Shown: positions 27,001 to 36,201, counted from the stretch's first letter. The stretch: 64,000 bases of DNA from Bacillus sp. FJAT-49736 (GCF_018343615.1 NZ_JAGYPI010000002.1:577562-641561); one strand, 5' to 3'. A program made the numbers and translations. The notes: a model not told the origin generated them from the letters alone.

Positions 27001-28357
27001 CTCCACCAGGAACGGAAGAACGAATATTCACTCCCGGTGCGGAAACTTCAGGCTTAATTTCACCGTATGGAGATGGTCCTTGTAAAGAAAAGCTTGCTAA
27101 TTTATTGTTAATGTCCGTTGCACCGGTTGCAAATGATTCGGGATAGTTTGCTGGATTAGCTACAGAACCTGGTCCTCCCGGGTTCCAAAGATCTGTATTA
27201 CCTGCAGAAAACTCTGGGAAAATTTCTGCATCTCGCCAGTTTTTCACCATATCACGGTACCATTCATCTAAGCCTGGACCGCCGCCCCAAGAGTTATTCA
27301 CTACATCTGGTGCTTTATCAGGATGTGGATTACCAGCAGCATCCTTAGGAGAGATAATCCATTCACCAGCTCTAAGTAAATCTGCATCCGTTCCACCAGC
27401 AGCTGTGAAAGCTTTTACAGCTATCCATTTTGCTCCTGGTGCTACACCAATTTGATTGCTACCATTTGGCTCAGAACCGACCATTGTTCCCATTGTATGA
27501 GTACCATGACCTTGGTCATCATATGGTGTAGAACGTCCTGCCGTTGCATCGAACCAGTTCATTTCGTTATTTGGCGTATTGGGATTGCTTGGATTATAGC
27601 CTCGATATTTTTCCTTTAGTGCCGGATGATCCCATTGAACGCCTGTATCAATATTTGCTACAACTGTTCCTGTACCATCGATGCCCATACTCCATACTTG
27701 AGGTGCACCGATTTTGTTAATATTCCATTCAATACTGTTAGTATTTGCTTTTGGCTGTTCAGCGGTTTTTCCAACTGCTAAAGAACCTTTTGCCTCACTG
27801 CTTTGAGTTGCTGATCCTGCATAAAGCTGACGAATCTCATTTGGAAGGATCTTAGCTACCTCTTCAAAATGTGAAAGCTTTTCGGCAATATCCTTCGTTG
27901 CAGTGACAGCAATACCATTTACAATGTAAAAGGATTCAAAGTCCTTTACTTTACCATTCTTCTTCTCCTTTTCAAGGTAGTCAATAACGGTATGCTGTGT
28001 TTCCAAAGCTGTGGATCTTAATTCCGAAACAACCGCTGATCTTTTGGCCAGCTTCGTTTTTTGGGCAGATAACTTACCTTTCGAGGCTTTATCCGCCGCA
28101 GCTTTGGCAGCCTTTGTTGTATCTGCCTGTTCTTTGAACTTAATTAAGAATGTTACCTTTTCGTCCGCCTTCGTAAATTGCTTTAAAAGCCGATCACTTA
28201 GCTTCGCACTAGCTACATTCTTTCCATCAAAAACCGAAGTGTACGGTTTTCCATTTACTGTTGCAGCATTAGAAAAGCTTGGAGCAATCAGTGAAGCCGA
28301 CAGCAAGACCGTTGCAAGGATACTTGTCGTCTTTTTTAGCCTTTTCTTTTTCAACAT
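24011..28357 (-). CDS. bpr: secreted S8 serine protease, bacillopeptidase F-like
   Basis: A 1448-residue secreted subtilase close in length and order to Bacillus Bpr. A signal peptide ends near SFSNAA (residue ~26). An inhibitor-I9-type propeptide follows, then the catalytic domain with Asp237 (NIDTGV), His284 (GHGTH) and Ser462 (NGTSMAGPH). Downstream come a MAM/immune-inhibitor-like region (about 640-800), carboxypeptidase-regulatory-like beta sandwiches (about 860-1010), a further beta-rich region and two Ig-like domains near the C-terminus. No LPxTG anchor is present. Start ATG 28357 after GGGGAGG. Confidence 0.9.
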   Translation of the reverse strand: MLKKKRLKKTTSILATVLLSASLIAPSFSNAATVNGKPYTSVFDGKNVASAKLSDRLLKQFTKADEKVTFLIKFKEQADTTKAAKAAADKASKGKLSAQKTKLAKRSAVVSELRSTALETQHTVIDYLEKEKKNGKVKDFESFYIVNGIAVTATKDIAEKLSHFEEVAKILPNEIRQLYAGSATQSSEAKGSLAVGKTAEQPKANTNSIEWNINKIGAPQVWSMGIDGTGTVVANIDTGVQWDHPALKEKYRGYNPSNPNTPNNEMNWFDATAGRSTPYDDQGHGTHTMGTMVGSEPNGSNQIGVAPGAKWIAVKAFTAAGGTDADLLRAGEWIISPKDAAGNPHPDKAPDVVNNSWGGGPGLDEWYRDMVKNWRDAEIFPEFSAGNTDLWNPGGPGSVANPANYPESFATGATDINNKLASFSLQGPSPYGEIKPEVSAPGVNIRSSVPGGVYEGGWNGTSMAGPHVSAVVALLKQANASLTVNQIEDILISTATPLTDSTFPNSPNNGYGYGLVNAFDAVSSVLSGLGTVKGQVGKDGNDTEPPTFTHTAPTETYAGMDLTLNVTVSDNVSVASVKLQYQDKSGNWQNVDATRTSGDYKSGEYQVVVPGNQIAVPSLKYRWKINDFGNNEVTSNDYQVSVKPGITVGYSQDFESTPIGWYSYGTKDSWQWGIPTSGPNSAASGQKVYATNLAGNYDNSANMTLVMPPIDLPAGNAYLQFKNWFDLETRYDFGTVFVSNDLQNWTQLLQVNGQSGGWVDQEVNLSNYSGGRIYIGFNVKTDGSVQKAGWYLDDVKLSATPKNSSGTKNTGKLGVGQSDDKDSLKKEKVDPASIKPELPKKDAPPAKEEQVNPTLLPMGAQVSVLETGRSVMTNPANGQYQLSHAAGSYTLQAEAYGYQSEQQRVNIERDGVTTANFVLHELAKGHISGTVKNKSTGEPLQGATLLLVEDAAVTPVQTDANGHYDITAYAGNYTLKVLAPYYHSQDIAVTVNGNTTTEKNIDLVPIISYPGGEIGYDDGTAENAHAFYDAGNGWAVKMSLPEGKKTAIVTAGVFRFWTSDWPTPGGTDFKVEVWDASGTGGAPGKKIAGPINAKALRNGEWTVVDLSTQGIVVNGDFYMVYIQTNPNPNAPGLATDESGTNAKRSWQLVGGAWSQSPADEGNYMIRARVSYEVDVPVITSPKDGTFTNEGKVTVEGTASPTTDVNIYNNGTKVASTKVADNGKFSAEVALSEGDNVLTAKSSVASGSTDASAPVKVVYDKTNPTLTIDSPKNNDKTNRETVTVEGKVNDANLDFVKVNGEKATVTDGKYSKRILLEEGQNDIKVVAQDKAGNKVSKKVTVFAKYTAPEIKNLMPNTDKNLKTGDSVKIEFDSEPGLKATFAIHMPLTNVPSSDNATELPMMETSAGHYVGYWTVPSKTKADGAVVEVKVVDDYSNVSTKLAAGKLYIQ

Positions 28358-28856
28358 TCCTTTTCCTCCCCTCATTTTTTGAAAAAAAAGCTCAAAAAAA
28401 TGACAACCCCAACCCTCCTTTTCTTTATCTACATGATGAAGGTCATCGTTGTCTCTTTAAATGTATAAGTTTCGAAATAAAAAATGTGTCAAAGCAAGTC
28501 GTTTTTTGTCTGGATTTTTAGAAATGGTAAAATTGGTGTGGGATTGGAATTTTTAAATAGACTAAAGAACTAGACCCATTTTCGGGAGTATGCTCCAATT
28601 TCCAATATTATCAAGAGTTTATCCAATTTTCCCCATGCATTGTGAATAGTACAATATTTCTAGTTCTCTGAAATTTGTCTAAATTTTCGAAAAAATAATA
28701 TAATTTTCCTATTATGTATTTTCCCTCTTTATCCTATTTATTTATATCTAGGGGGATGGTCCCTTTTATTATTAGGAATATCCGCTTTAATATGGTAAAT
28801 TTTTCATTAGAAGTGCGATGGTCTCTCTGTCTTTTGGCACAGTATTCCATAAATAT
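28358..28856. other. divergent intergenic region
   Basis: About 500 nt between the protease and the drug exporter, which are transcribed away from each other. It must contain the protease promoter, but I could not choose one. No short gene is supported. Confidence 0.4.
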
Positions 28857-28886
28857 TTGACATGTACGTTACAATAAAAAGATACT
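28857..28886 (+). promoter_or_regulatory. promoter of the DHA2 exporter gene
   Basis: TTGACA (28857-28862), an 18-bp spacer and GATACT (28881-28886), about 35 nt before the start codon. Confidence 0.6.
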
Positions 28887-28922
28887 AATACTCATAGAGA
28901 TTTCACTTAACGGAGGAACATG

Positions 28923-30410
28923 ATGCAAACAACAAATATACGTTCTGTAACGATCGCCCTATTTGTAGCTACTTTTTTAACAGCTATTGAAGGAACGATT
29001 GTCAGTACAGCGATGCCGACAATTGTCAGTGATTTAAAAGGAATTGAGCTCATGAATTGGGTGTTTGCCATATACTTGCTTACATCTGCCGTAACGGTAC
29101 CTATATTCGGAAAGCTATCCGATTTGTTCGGCAGAAAGTTTATTTTTATTATGGGAACGATTGTTTTTTTAATTGGATCTGGTCTTTGCGGTCTATCCCA
29201 GACAATGGAGCAGCTCATCATTTTCCGCGCAATTCAAGGAATTGGTGCTGGTGCCGTCTTACCGGTTACAACCACTATTATCGGGGACATATATCCGCAT
29301 GAAAAAAGGGCAAAGGTACTTGGATTCATGGGGGCAGCCTGGGGAATAGCAGGTGTGATTGGTCCATTAATTGGAGGATTTTTTGTCGATCAGCTGTCAT
29401 GGCATTGGATCTTCTATATAAATGTACCATTTGGCTTGCTTTCCATTCTCATGGTCAGTTTTTCATTAAAAGAAACGCTGGAAAAAACAAAGAAAAGTAT
29501 CGATTTTGCAGGTGCACTTACGTTTACCGTTGGGATGCTTGCACTTTTGTTTGCTCTTCAGCGTGGTGGAGAAACACATAACTGGGCTTCTCCATCTATT
29601 ATCGGAATTTTTATCGTTGCCATTTTGTTTATAGTACTATTTATTTTTATCGAATCAAAAGTGAAGGAGCCATTAATCCCACTCGCTTTATTCCGCATTC
29701 GATCCATTTCGATTGCAAATGCAGTCGCCTTACTTGCTAGTGCCGTTCTAATTGGATTAACCGTCTATATTCCCATGTGGGTACAAGGTGTCCTTGGTCA
29801 TGGAGCGACCATTTCCGGCCTAATGCTCGCACCATTGTCTATCACTTGGATGATCGGTTCATTTTCAGGCGGACGACTTCTGATTAAATATGGTGAACGG
29901 GTGACGGTTGCAATCGGAACATTCATCATCCTTATTTCCGCTATATGGTTAACGATATTTACTAGTCATACTCACGAGATTATGTTTTATCTTATGTCTG
30001 CGTTGGTTGGACTTGGATTTGGGATGGTGATGACCATTACAACGGTTGCGGTACAGTCTTCTGTGGACTGGTCGTTGCGAGGAACTGCAACGGCATCCAA
30101 TACTTTTTTCCGGACATTGGGACAATCCGTTGGAGTTGCCTTATTAGGGACCTACTTTAATTCCATTGTCACCACACAGTTCACCGCTCAAAAAGAAAAT
30201 GCAGACGTCAATGCTGCCAATCTTAACAAGCTAATAAACCCAAATTATGGCCAAGCAGTTCCGGAGTCAGCTCAAGGTCCATTACGAGAAGTAATTGTTA
30301 CCGGGCTACATCACTTATTCATTGTCATGACAGTAATTGCCGCAATTGGCTTATTGACATCCTTATTTATTCCTAGGGTAAGAGCAGCTGTTAAACAAGC
30401 TGGAAAGTAA
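28923..30410 (+). CDS. DHA2-family MFS multidrug transporter
   Basis: A 495-residue membrane protein with 14 predicted helices, the hallmark of the DHA2 drug:H+ antiporters. Motif A reads [10 protein letters not shown] between helices 2 and 3, and motif C-like [12 protein letters not shown] lies in helix 5. It should export a lipophilic compound in exchange for protons; the substrate is unknown. Two ATG codons are adjacent; the second (28923) sits 6 nt after GGAGG and is preferred. No regulator is next to it. Confidence 0.9.
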   Translation: MQTTNIRSVTIALFVATFLTAIEGTIVSTAMPTIVSDLKGIELMNWVFAIYLLTSAVTVPIFGKLSDLFGRKFIFIMGTIVFLIGSGLCGLSQTMEQLIIFRAIQGIGAGAVLPVTTTIIGDIYPHEKRAKVLGFMGAAWGIAGVIGPLIGGFFVDQLSWHWIFYINVPFGLLSILMVSFSLKETLEKTKKSIDFAGALTFTVGMLALLFALQRGGETHNWASPSIIGIFIVAILFIVLFIFIESKVKEPLIPLALFRIRSISIANAVALLASAVLIGLTVYIPMWVQGVLGHGATISGLMLAPLSITWMIGSFSGGRLLIKYGERVTVAIGTFIILISAIWLTIFTSHTHEIMFYLMSALVGLGFGMVMTITTVAVQSSVDWSLRGTATASNTFFRTLGQSVGVALLGTYFNSIVTTQFTAQKENADVNAANLNKLINPNYGQAVPESAQGPLREVIVTGLHHLFIVMTVIAAIGLLTSLFIPRVRAAVKQAGK

Positions 30411-30459
30411 TTTGTACGAAGCTAGCACTATATATTTTTTTGCTGACGAAAACAGCTAT

Positions 30460-30498
30460 AAAAAAGGCGTTCCAAGATAATTTGGATACGCCTTTTTT
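30460..30498 (+). terminator. intrinsic terminator of the DHA2 exporter
   Basis: Stem GGCGT..CCAA with TTGG..CGCC, flanked by A and T runs, 50 nt after the stop. Confidence 0.85.
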
Positions 30499-30575
30499 AT
30501 TTGATTCTTGAATTTCAAAACGGCAGGAAGTTACACTATGAATATATGAGCTTGATAAAAAGAACTGTTTATGTG

Positions 30576-30777
30576 ATGGCAATCAACTTTTTATACATTG
30601 AAGATAACCAAGAAATTGGTTCCTGGCTTCAGGAGTGATTTAACAGACGCGCGCTATCATATGAAATGGCTTACTTCAGGATAAGACTCCATTCAACAAA
30701 CGAAAGAAGTGGATCTTGTCATACTTGATATCATGCTGCCGGGTTTAGATGAGTTTTCTATAGGCCAGCGTTTGTAG
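30576..30777 (+). pseudogene. relic of a response-regulator receiver domain
   Basis: From the ATG at 30576 the first 20 codons read FLYIEDNQEIGSWLQE, then a stop. With a one-base shift the reading resumes as DLTDARYHMKWLTSG, stop, then DSIQQTKEVDLVILDIMLPGLDEFSIGQRL, stop. This is the N-terminal receiver domain of an OmpR-type regulator, including the acidic pair and the phospho-acceptor region LDIMLPG. A frameshift, two internal stops and a missing C-terminal half make it non-functional. Its kinase partner is not present. Confidence 0.85.
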
Positions 30778-30926
30778 AAGAGTTATCCACCCACACGTAA
30801 AACTTTTACTTTTTAGCCAGAATTTCATCGAACCAAATTTAAACTATACACTTTCCTCTTCAGAAACTTCTACCACTAATTTTTTGTTCCCTTAATCATT
30901 AATCAAATGAAAGGTTGATTATAAAA

Positions 30927-31592
30927 ATGCACAAAATTAATCGTAAGTATTCAGATTTAAATTCATTTGAACGCTTTGCAATAAAATCCGTATGGCCTGC
31001 ATATATTGGATGCATTTTAGCCATACTATATGCTGTTTTTGTTCGGTTTTTAGAAGCAGCAGGAGTCGGAATTATTTACACATACGGTCGCGTGAAAGAT
31101 CCTGAATCGCTTTACATTGCTAGCTACTTAGCCGGAGTTTTTATCATGCTATGTGGTTTTTGTTTGCTAGGACTAGTTAAACCATGGGGGAAAAGCATCC
31201 CACAGTGGATTCCATTGATTGGCGGGAAGAAGATTCATCCGTCCGTTATGCTCACCCCTACCCTTTTCGGTACAGCCTTTTTACTTGCCCACGGGGTTAG
31301 TGGTATGTTGACCAAAGCACTCTATTTGACTGGACTTATTACCATTCATTTTTACGGTTGGGCAGAGTTGGATCCTCGCGCACTTGCCTTATGGGATCTT
31401 TTCTTTTATGAACCATGGTTTTTCCTCATGGGCATACTTGCCGGATTATCCGCTGTACATTATGCCTTTGCATCTTCTATAACATTGTTATGGATCAGAA
31501 GATGTACCATTTCCTTTTTGCTGCTTGTTCTTCTGCTGAGTATATTTTTTGTGTTGGGAATCATTTTTGACTACAGAAAATTTGTTTTTTAG
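30927..31592 (+). CDS. DUF3995-like integral membrane protein
   Basis: A 221-residue protein with four strong hydrophobic segments (about 25-45, 63-85, 110-130 and 165-205) and a charged start. The pattern suggests the DUF3995 family, of unknown function; this is recognition by layout, not a domain hit. The ATG at 30927 lies 12 nt after AAAGG, a long spacing; a TTG at 30915 directly after it is less likely. No operon partners. Confidence 0.6.
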   Translation: MHKINRKYSDLNSFERFAIKSVWPAYIGCILAILYAVFVRFLEAAGVGIIYTYGRVKDPESLYIASYLAGVFIMLCGFCLLGLVKPWGKSIPQWIPLIGGKKIHPSVMLTPTLFGTAFLLAHGVSGMLTKALYLTGLITIHFYGWAELDPRALALWDLFFYEPWFFLMGILAGLSAVHYAFASSITLLWIRRCTISFLLLVLLLSIFFVLGIIFDYRKFVF

Positions 31593-31619
31593 AAAGATTC
31601 TTTCTTAATATTCAATTCT

Positions 31620-32582
31620 TTAATTTACTGGTGTTAAAGCAGCTTCACCACTTAATACACGAATAATATTTTCCGCGGCCATGTCTGCCATTTTTAGTCG
31701 GGTTGCTTTACTTGCACTTCCGATATGCGGCAGCGTTACGACATTAGGCAACGTTAAAAGCGGAGAAACCAAGCTTAGCGGCTCTTGTTCAAACACATCT
31801 AAACCTGCTGCCCAAATGTCCCCCTTTTTCAAAGCATTATATAGGGCAGTCTCGTCTACGATTCCGCCTCTTGCCGTATTGATGAGGATGGCGGATTTTT
31901 TCATTAGCCTTAGCTCGTTTTCTCCGATTAAATGGTGTACCTCATTTGTGTATGGGATGAGGATGCTGACAAAATCGGATTGTTTAAGCAAATCATTCAG
32001 CTCCACGTATTCCATTCCTAATTTTTTATCTAGATGGGACTTACGAGTACGGCTGGAGTAAATAATCTTCATATCAAATCCCTTAGCCCGTTTTGCCAGT
32101 GCTTGACCAATCCTGCCCATGCCGATGATCCCAATTGTGGCACCATATATATCTTGACCTGTCAATTGCATCGGAGCCCATGTTTCCCATTTTCCATTCC
32201 GTAAATAATCCGACGCCTCCACCACTCTTCTGGCAGTCGCCATCAATAGTGCGAAGGTGAGATCAGCCGTTGTTTCAGTTAGCACGCCAGGTGTATTGGT
32301 TACCTTGATTCCTTTTTCTGTGGCTGCTTGTATATCAATATTGTTATAACCTACAGCCATATTAGCTATTATTTTTAAATGTTGTGCATTTGCAAGCAAT
32401 TCTTGGTCAATTGTTTCCGTTAATAAGCAAAATAACCCGTCTATTTGTTGAACCTCTTCTATTAATATTTCCCTTGGAACAGGTTCCTCTTCTTTTCCCC
32501 ACATTTTAACCTCAAAAATGGAAGAAAGTTTATCAATTATAACCTGAGGAAGCCTTCTGGTTATGTATACTTTTGGTTTCAT
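31620..32582 (-). CDS. D-2-hydroxyacid dehydrogenase (glyoxylate/hydroxypyruvate reductase type)
   Basis: A 320-residue NAD(P)-dependent dehydrogenase. The Rossmann loop reads GIIGMGRIGQALA; the catalytic Arg is in NTARGGIVDE, the Glu in DVFEQEP and the His in LPHIGSA. The pattern AVGYNNIDIQAATEKGI and the SSRTRK strand end fit the glyoxylate/hydroxypyruvate reductase (GyaR/YvcT) group, which interconverts D-glycerate and hydroxypyruvate. ATG at 32582. Single gene, opposite strand to its upstream membrane-protein neighbour. Confidence 0.9.
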   Translation of the reverse strand: MKPKVYITRRLPQVIIDKLSSIFEVKMWGKEEEPVPREILIEEVQQIDGLFCLLTETIDQELLANAQHLKIIANMAVGYNNIDIQAATEKGIKVTNTPGVLTETTADLTFALLMATARRVVEASDYLRNGKWETWAPMQLTGQDIYGATIGIIGMGRIGQALAKRAKGFDMKIIYSSRTRKSHLDKKLGMEYVELNDLLKQSDFVSILIPYTNEVHHLIGENELRLMKKSAILINTARGGIVDETALYNALKKGDIWAAGLDVFEQEPLSLVSPLLTLPNVVTLPHIGSASKATRLKMADMAAENIIRVLSGEAALTPVN

Positions 32583-32651
32583 AGCGGAATCACCTCACGA
32601 GGATTGATTTATATCCCTCATTTTATCAAACTACTTCGCTATTCTCTTAAA

Positions 32652-32742
32652 AAAGGACTCTAATCTCGCGAATTTTATGATTATGCTCGTGAAACTTCTA
32701 CTTATTCTCGCGAAATTAGTGGTTATTCTCGCGAATCGGGAC
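32652..32742. repeat. 21-bp-phased intergenic repeat, four units
   Basis: CGCGAA (once CGTGAA) starts at 32667, 32688, 32709 and 32730, exactly 21 bp apart, inside a conserved TTATTCTCGCGAA with about 8 variable bp per unit. A hydrophobic 27-codon frame (from ATG 32677, plus strand) runs through it, but has no convincing ribosome binding site. Confidence 0.8.
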
Positions 32743-32769
32743 TATTTAACTATAAAATAACACAAGAAA

Positions 32770-32791
32770 AGACAGGATAAGCATCCTGCCT
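32770..32791 (-). terminator. intrinsic terminator of the methionine gamma-lyase gene
   Basis: Nine-bp stem AGGCAGGAT with ATCCTGTCT (one G-U) and a 4-nt loop, followed by TTTCTT on the minus strand. Confidence 0.8.
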
Positions 32792-32794
32792 AAA

Positions 32795-33970
32795 TCATCC
32801 TAACGCCTGACTTAAATCCTCCCAAATATCCTCCCATGCTTCAAGTCCAACAGATAAACGGACCAATGTATCGGTAATACCCATTTTCAATCGCTCCGCC
32901 TCCGGAACAACTGCATGGGTCATCGTAGCAGGATGTTGAATGAGCGTCTCTGCATCGCCTAAACTAACTGCGAGCTTAATAAGCTTGCAGCGATTTAAGA
33001 AGCCTTGCGCATCCTGCTTTGTACCCTCTATTTCAAAACTGATCATCCCGCCAGGATGGCGCATTTGTCTTTTCGCTAATTCATATTGCGGGAATGCTTC
33101 ATCCCCTGGATATAATAATGTTTTTACTTTTGGATGTTCTTTAAGCTTCTCTGCAATTTTCCTTGCATTTTCACAATGGCGGTCTACCCGTACCGGCAAG
33201 GTTTTCAAGCCACGCAGTAAAAGCCATGCATCAAATGGACTCATCACTCCTCCTATATCCTTCAGTGTGGTAAACGCTATTTTATCCATCTCTTCTTTCC
33301 TGCCGATGACAAGACCGGCAATAACATCGCCATGCCCCCCAATATACTTCGTCGCGCTGTGGATTACGTAATCACATCCCATGAGAAGCGGCTGCTGGAG
33401 ATATGGTGAACAAAACGTATTGTCTACAACGACCGGAATTTGCTTCTCCTTGGCAATCCGGACTACCATTTCCAAATCTACCAGCTTCATGGTTGGATTA
33501 ATCGGAGTCTCAATATAAATACAGCTTGTATTGTCCTCTATGGCATTTCTAACTTCCTCTTCCTTATCAAAGGAGACGAGATTATGATGAATACCGAATT
33601 TCTCTTGCATTAAATGAAGTAATCCAAAGGTACATCCATAAATTCCTTCCGAACATAGAATATGGTCACCGGTCTTCGTCAAATGGAAAAGTGTAGCTGA
33701 AACAGCAGCCATTCCTGATGAGAATGCAAGTGCAGCTTCGCCTCCCTCCAAGGCAGCAATCCTTTCTTGAAGAACACTCACGGTCGGATTACCTAAGCGT
33801 GAATATATATACCCCTCTGATTCACCAGCGAAGCGTTTCTCCCCAACTTCTGCCGTTGGAAAGGTAAAGGTAGATGTTTGAAAAAGAGGCGGAACAAGAC
33901 TTCCTTGATAATCTAATGATTCATATCCTGTATGAATAACTTCTGTTTCAAATCGCTTTTTATCCTTCAA
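32795..33970 (-). CDS. megL: methionine gamma-lyase-like PLP enzyme
   Basis: A 391-residue enzyme of the Cys/Met metabolism PLP family. PLP-site motifs are YSRLGNPT, SSGMAA, VDNTF and HSATKYIGGH with the Schiff-base Lys. The segment YGCTF carries the Cys that marks methionine gamma-lyases (Cys116 of the Pseudomonas enzyme); cystathionine lyases usually have Gly there. It would split methionine into methanethiol, ammonia and 2-oxobutyrate. I prefer the TTG at 33970 (9 nt after GGAGG) to the one at 33979. A perfect cre box lies upstream. Confidence 0.8.
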   Translation of the reverse strand: MKDKKRFETEVIHTGYESLDYQGSLVPPLFQTSTFTFPTAEVGEKRFAGESEGYIYSRLGNPTVSVLQERIAALEGGEAALAFSSGMAAVSATLFHLTKTGDHILCSEGIYGCTFGLLHLMQEKFGIHHNLVSFDKEEEVRNAIEDNTSCIYIETPINPTMKLVDLEMVVRIAKEKQIPVVVDNTFCSPYLQQPLLMGCDYVIHSATKYIGGHGDVIAGLVIGRKEEMDKIAFTTLKDIGGVMSPFDAWLLLRGLKTLPVRVDRHCENARKIAEKLKEHPKVKTLLYPGDEAFPQYELAKRQMRHPGGMISFEIEGTKQDAQGFLNRCKLIKLAVSLGDAETLIQHPATMTHAVVPEAERLKMGITDTLVRLSVGLEAWEDIWEDLSQALG

Positions 33971-34029
33971 CGTTAACAACCTCCTATGCTACTAACCTAT
34001 ATTTCTATCATATGTTAATTCACTGGAAA

Positions 34030-34044
34030 ATGAAAGCGTTTTCA
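34030..34044. promoter_or_regulatory. cre box upstream of megL
   Basis: ATGAAAGCGTTTTCA matches the Bacillus cre consensus WTGNAANCGNWWNCW at every position. It lies about 60 nt upstream of the megL start and beside the likely -35 region (a TATGAT -10 is near 34008), a position expected for CcpA repression. Confidence 0.8.
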
Positions 34045-34071
34045 GTTAAATGAATTATTTTGACCATAATA

Positions 34072-34100
34072 AAAACAGTTAGCTCTCCGCTAACTGTTTT
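34072..34100 (-). terminator. intrinsic terminator of the sugar ABC operon
   Basis: Perfect 12-bp stem AAAACAGTTAGC and complement, 5-nt loop, T tail on the minus strand. Confidence 0.88.
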
Positions 34101-34104
34101 CCCA

Positions 34105-34926
34105 TTATCCTTTTACAGATCCGGCCAATAATCCTTTCACAAAATACTTTCCTAAGAAAATATAGACTAATAAGGTTGGCAGCGCTGCTAGCAGGGCTCC
34201 GGCCATTTGAACATTCCATTGAACAATCTGGCTTCCCGATAAGTTTTGCAATGCTACCATAATTGGCTGCTGATCGGAGGTAGTGATAGTTACAGCAAAA
34301 AGAAACTCATTCCATATATTCGTAAATTGCCAAATTGCAACTACAACAAAGCCTGATAGTGATAAAGGAATCATAATATAATAGAAAATTCTCAGGAAAC
34401 CTGCCCCGTCTATTTTAGCCGATTCAACCATGGAAAAAGGAATATTGGCATAAAAGTTACGGAACATCAATGTTGTAATCGGAATACCGTATACAACATG
34501 GACAAGCACTAACCCGGGAATGGTGTTATATAATCCGATATTCCGTAAAAATTGAATTAACGGGATTAAAATACTTTGATAAGGTATGAACATCCCAAAT
34601 AAAATAGCAGTAAATACAATTTCCGATCCTTTAAATCTCCATTTGGAAAGGACGTATCCATTTAACGCTCCTAATAAGGCGGATAGAATAGTCGCAGGAA
34701 TTACGAGATAGAGTGAGTTAACGAAATTCGGCGCTAATTTTTCAAAGGCGACTTGATAACTGCTAAAATCCAATGCCGTTGGGAGCTTCCACATTTCACT
34801 TAATGTAACCTGATCAAGCGGCTTGACGCTCGTAACGAGGATAACGTATACAGGCATCAGAAAAAGCAAACATAGAACGATAAGAATGAGATACAGCAAT
34901 GGTTTGGATATTCGTCTAAGAGCCAC
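34105..34926 (-). CDS. sugar ABC transporter permease (MalG type)
   Basis: A 273-residue inner-membrane permease with six helices. The EAA loop that docks the ATPase reads ESAKIDGAGFLRIFYYIMIPLS. It is the second permease of a CUT1 carbohydrate importer and overlaps the preceding permease by 11 nt. The better start is GTG at 34926, 8 nt after AAGGGG; the GTG three codons earlier touches the binding site. The sugar is not identifiable from the sequence. Confidence 0.88.
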   Translation of the reverse strand: MALRRISKPLLYLILIVLCLLFLMPVYVILVTSVKPLDQVTLSEMWKLPTALDFSSYQVAFEKLAPNFVNSLYLVIPATILSALLGALNGYVLSKWRFKGSEIVFTAILFGMFIPYQSILIPLIQFLRNIGLYNTIPGLVLVHVVYGIPITTLMFRNFYANIPFSMVESAKIDGAGFLRIFYYIMIPLSLSGFVVVAIWQFTNIWNEFLFAVTITTSDQQPIMVALQNLSGSQIVQWNVQMAGALLAALPTLLVYIFLGKYFVKGLLAGSVKG

Positions 34927-35899
34927 TTGATTCACCCCTTCGACTTAGGATTAAATACGGTACAATGAAAATGGCAACTGTTATCAGCATAATAATGGCA
35001 ATGGCTGCACCATTGGCATAGTAATTGCCGCGGAAGGTGGTTTCAAACATATATACACCAGGAACATCGGTGACAAAGTTCGCACCGGGTCCTGTCATAG
35101 AGTAAATCAGGTCAAAGATCTTTAAAGAAATATGGGCCATAATGACCACGACGCTTACTGTGATTGGACGCAGGAGTGGAATGATTACCTTCCAATACAC
35201 TTGAAATTCCGTTGCACCATCCATGCGCGCAGCCTCTTTTATTTCATCGGAAATCCCCCGCAAACCTGCTAAATACATTGCCAAGGAAAAACCGGTCATT
35301 TGCCAAACAGCCGCGATAACAACAGCAATAATAGCGACAGGGGCGCCCACCTCAATAGGACCGAGCTTTACTCCTGCGAGAATATGAGTATCGGTATACC
35401 AGAGCGGCTCGATTCCGAACTTTTTCAAGAATAGATTCACTCCTGTGGAAGGATTCAATATCCATTGCCATACAACTCCTGTAACAACAAAAGATAAGGC
35501 CATAGGAAAAAAGAAGATATTTCGAAAAATCGATTCTCCGCGGATTTTTTGATCTAGGAAAATCGAAAGAATAAGTCCTAAAAGGAGAACAACCCCGATA
35601 AATAAGACGGTGAATACAACCGTATTCCGAACATCTGCAAGGAATCGATAATCATGAAATAAAAAAATAAAGTTCTTTAAACCAGCAAATGAAAAATCAG
35701 GAACAAGTGTATTCCAATTACTTAAGGATACATACCCAGTCCAGCCGATAAAGCCATATACAAAAATGGCGATGAAAATAATCGATGGTAATAAAAAAAG
35801 CAATGCTAAAGTGTGATCCATTGAAAATCGTTTTTTTCTTTTCGTGTTCGTCTTTATGACCGGAGAGGAATTTCTCTCGGCAGCAATAGGTGACTCCAT
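34916..35899 (-). CDS. sugar ABC transporter permease (MalF type)
   Basis: A 327-residue permease with about six to seven helices; its EAA loop reads EAARMDGATEFQVYWKVIIPLL. The first ~30 residues are polar and basic (cytoplasmic). ATG at 35899 closely follows AAGGGGGGAG. With the MalG-type partner and the solute-binding lipoprotein it forms a CUT1 importer. No ATPase gene is in the operon; in Bacillus such importers often share the ATPase MsmX encoded elsewhere. Confidence 0.88.
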   Translation of the reverse strand: MESPIAAERNSSPVIKTNTKRKKRFSMDHTLALLFLLPSIIFIAIFVYGFIGWTGYVSLSNWNTLVPDFSFAGLKNFIFLFHDYRFLADVRNTVVFTVLFIGVVLLLGLILSIFLDQKIRGESIFRNIFFFPMALSFVVTGVVWQWILNPSTGVNLFLKKFGIEPLWYTDTHILAGVKLGPIEVGAPVAIIAVVIAAVWQMTGFSLAMYLAGLRGISDEIKEAARMDGATEFQVYWKVIIPLLRPITVSVVVIMAHISLKIFDLIYSMTGPGANFVTDVPGVYMFETTFRGNYYANGAAIAIIMLITVAIFIVPYLILSRRGESSGS

Positions 35900-36037
35900 A
35901 GTCTCCCCCCTTCTGCTTTGTAATGAAAAAGAGGGAGAGTTCCCTCATCCTCTTTTTCAAAAACTTCTTTTGTTACAAACATATTAATGTTGTCTAGCGC
36001 AAATAGCAGATGAGCGAGTCGCTTCCGCTTTTCTATT

Positions 36038-36166
36038 TAGGCTCTTTTCTTAAACTTTGTTGCTTTTGGTTACAAAAACCTTTTATCCATCCTTACCTTG
36101 GTTAAGAATCAATTACCCTCTTAAGAAAAGATGTCCCGAAACCAAATCTATATTAGGATGGAGAAC
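36038..36166 (-). repeat. dispersed element, copy B
   Basis: On the minus strand: CCATCCTAATATAGATTTGG, then CATCTTTTCTTAA, an internal AAAGGTTTTTGTAACC, and the end TTTAAGAAAAGAGCCTA. It sits in the roughly 300-nt gap (35900-36201) between the solute-binding-protein and permease genes. Next to it (near 36000-36036) is a GCGACTCGC..CGCTAGACA stretch of a type common in Bacillaceae gaps. Confidence 0.75.
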
Positions 36167-36201
36167 TATATAAGAAAAGTAAATATATGCGAAAACAGCC
36201 T

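Noticed and set aside
32677-32760. Hydrophobic 27-codon peptide resembling a type I toxin
   Set aside because: It is read from the 21-bp repeat, has no well-placed ribosome binding site and no antisense promoter was recognised.
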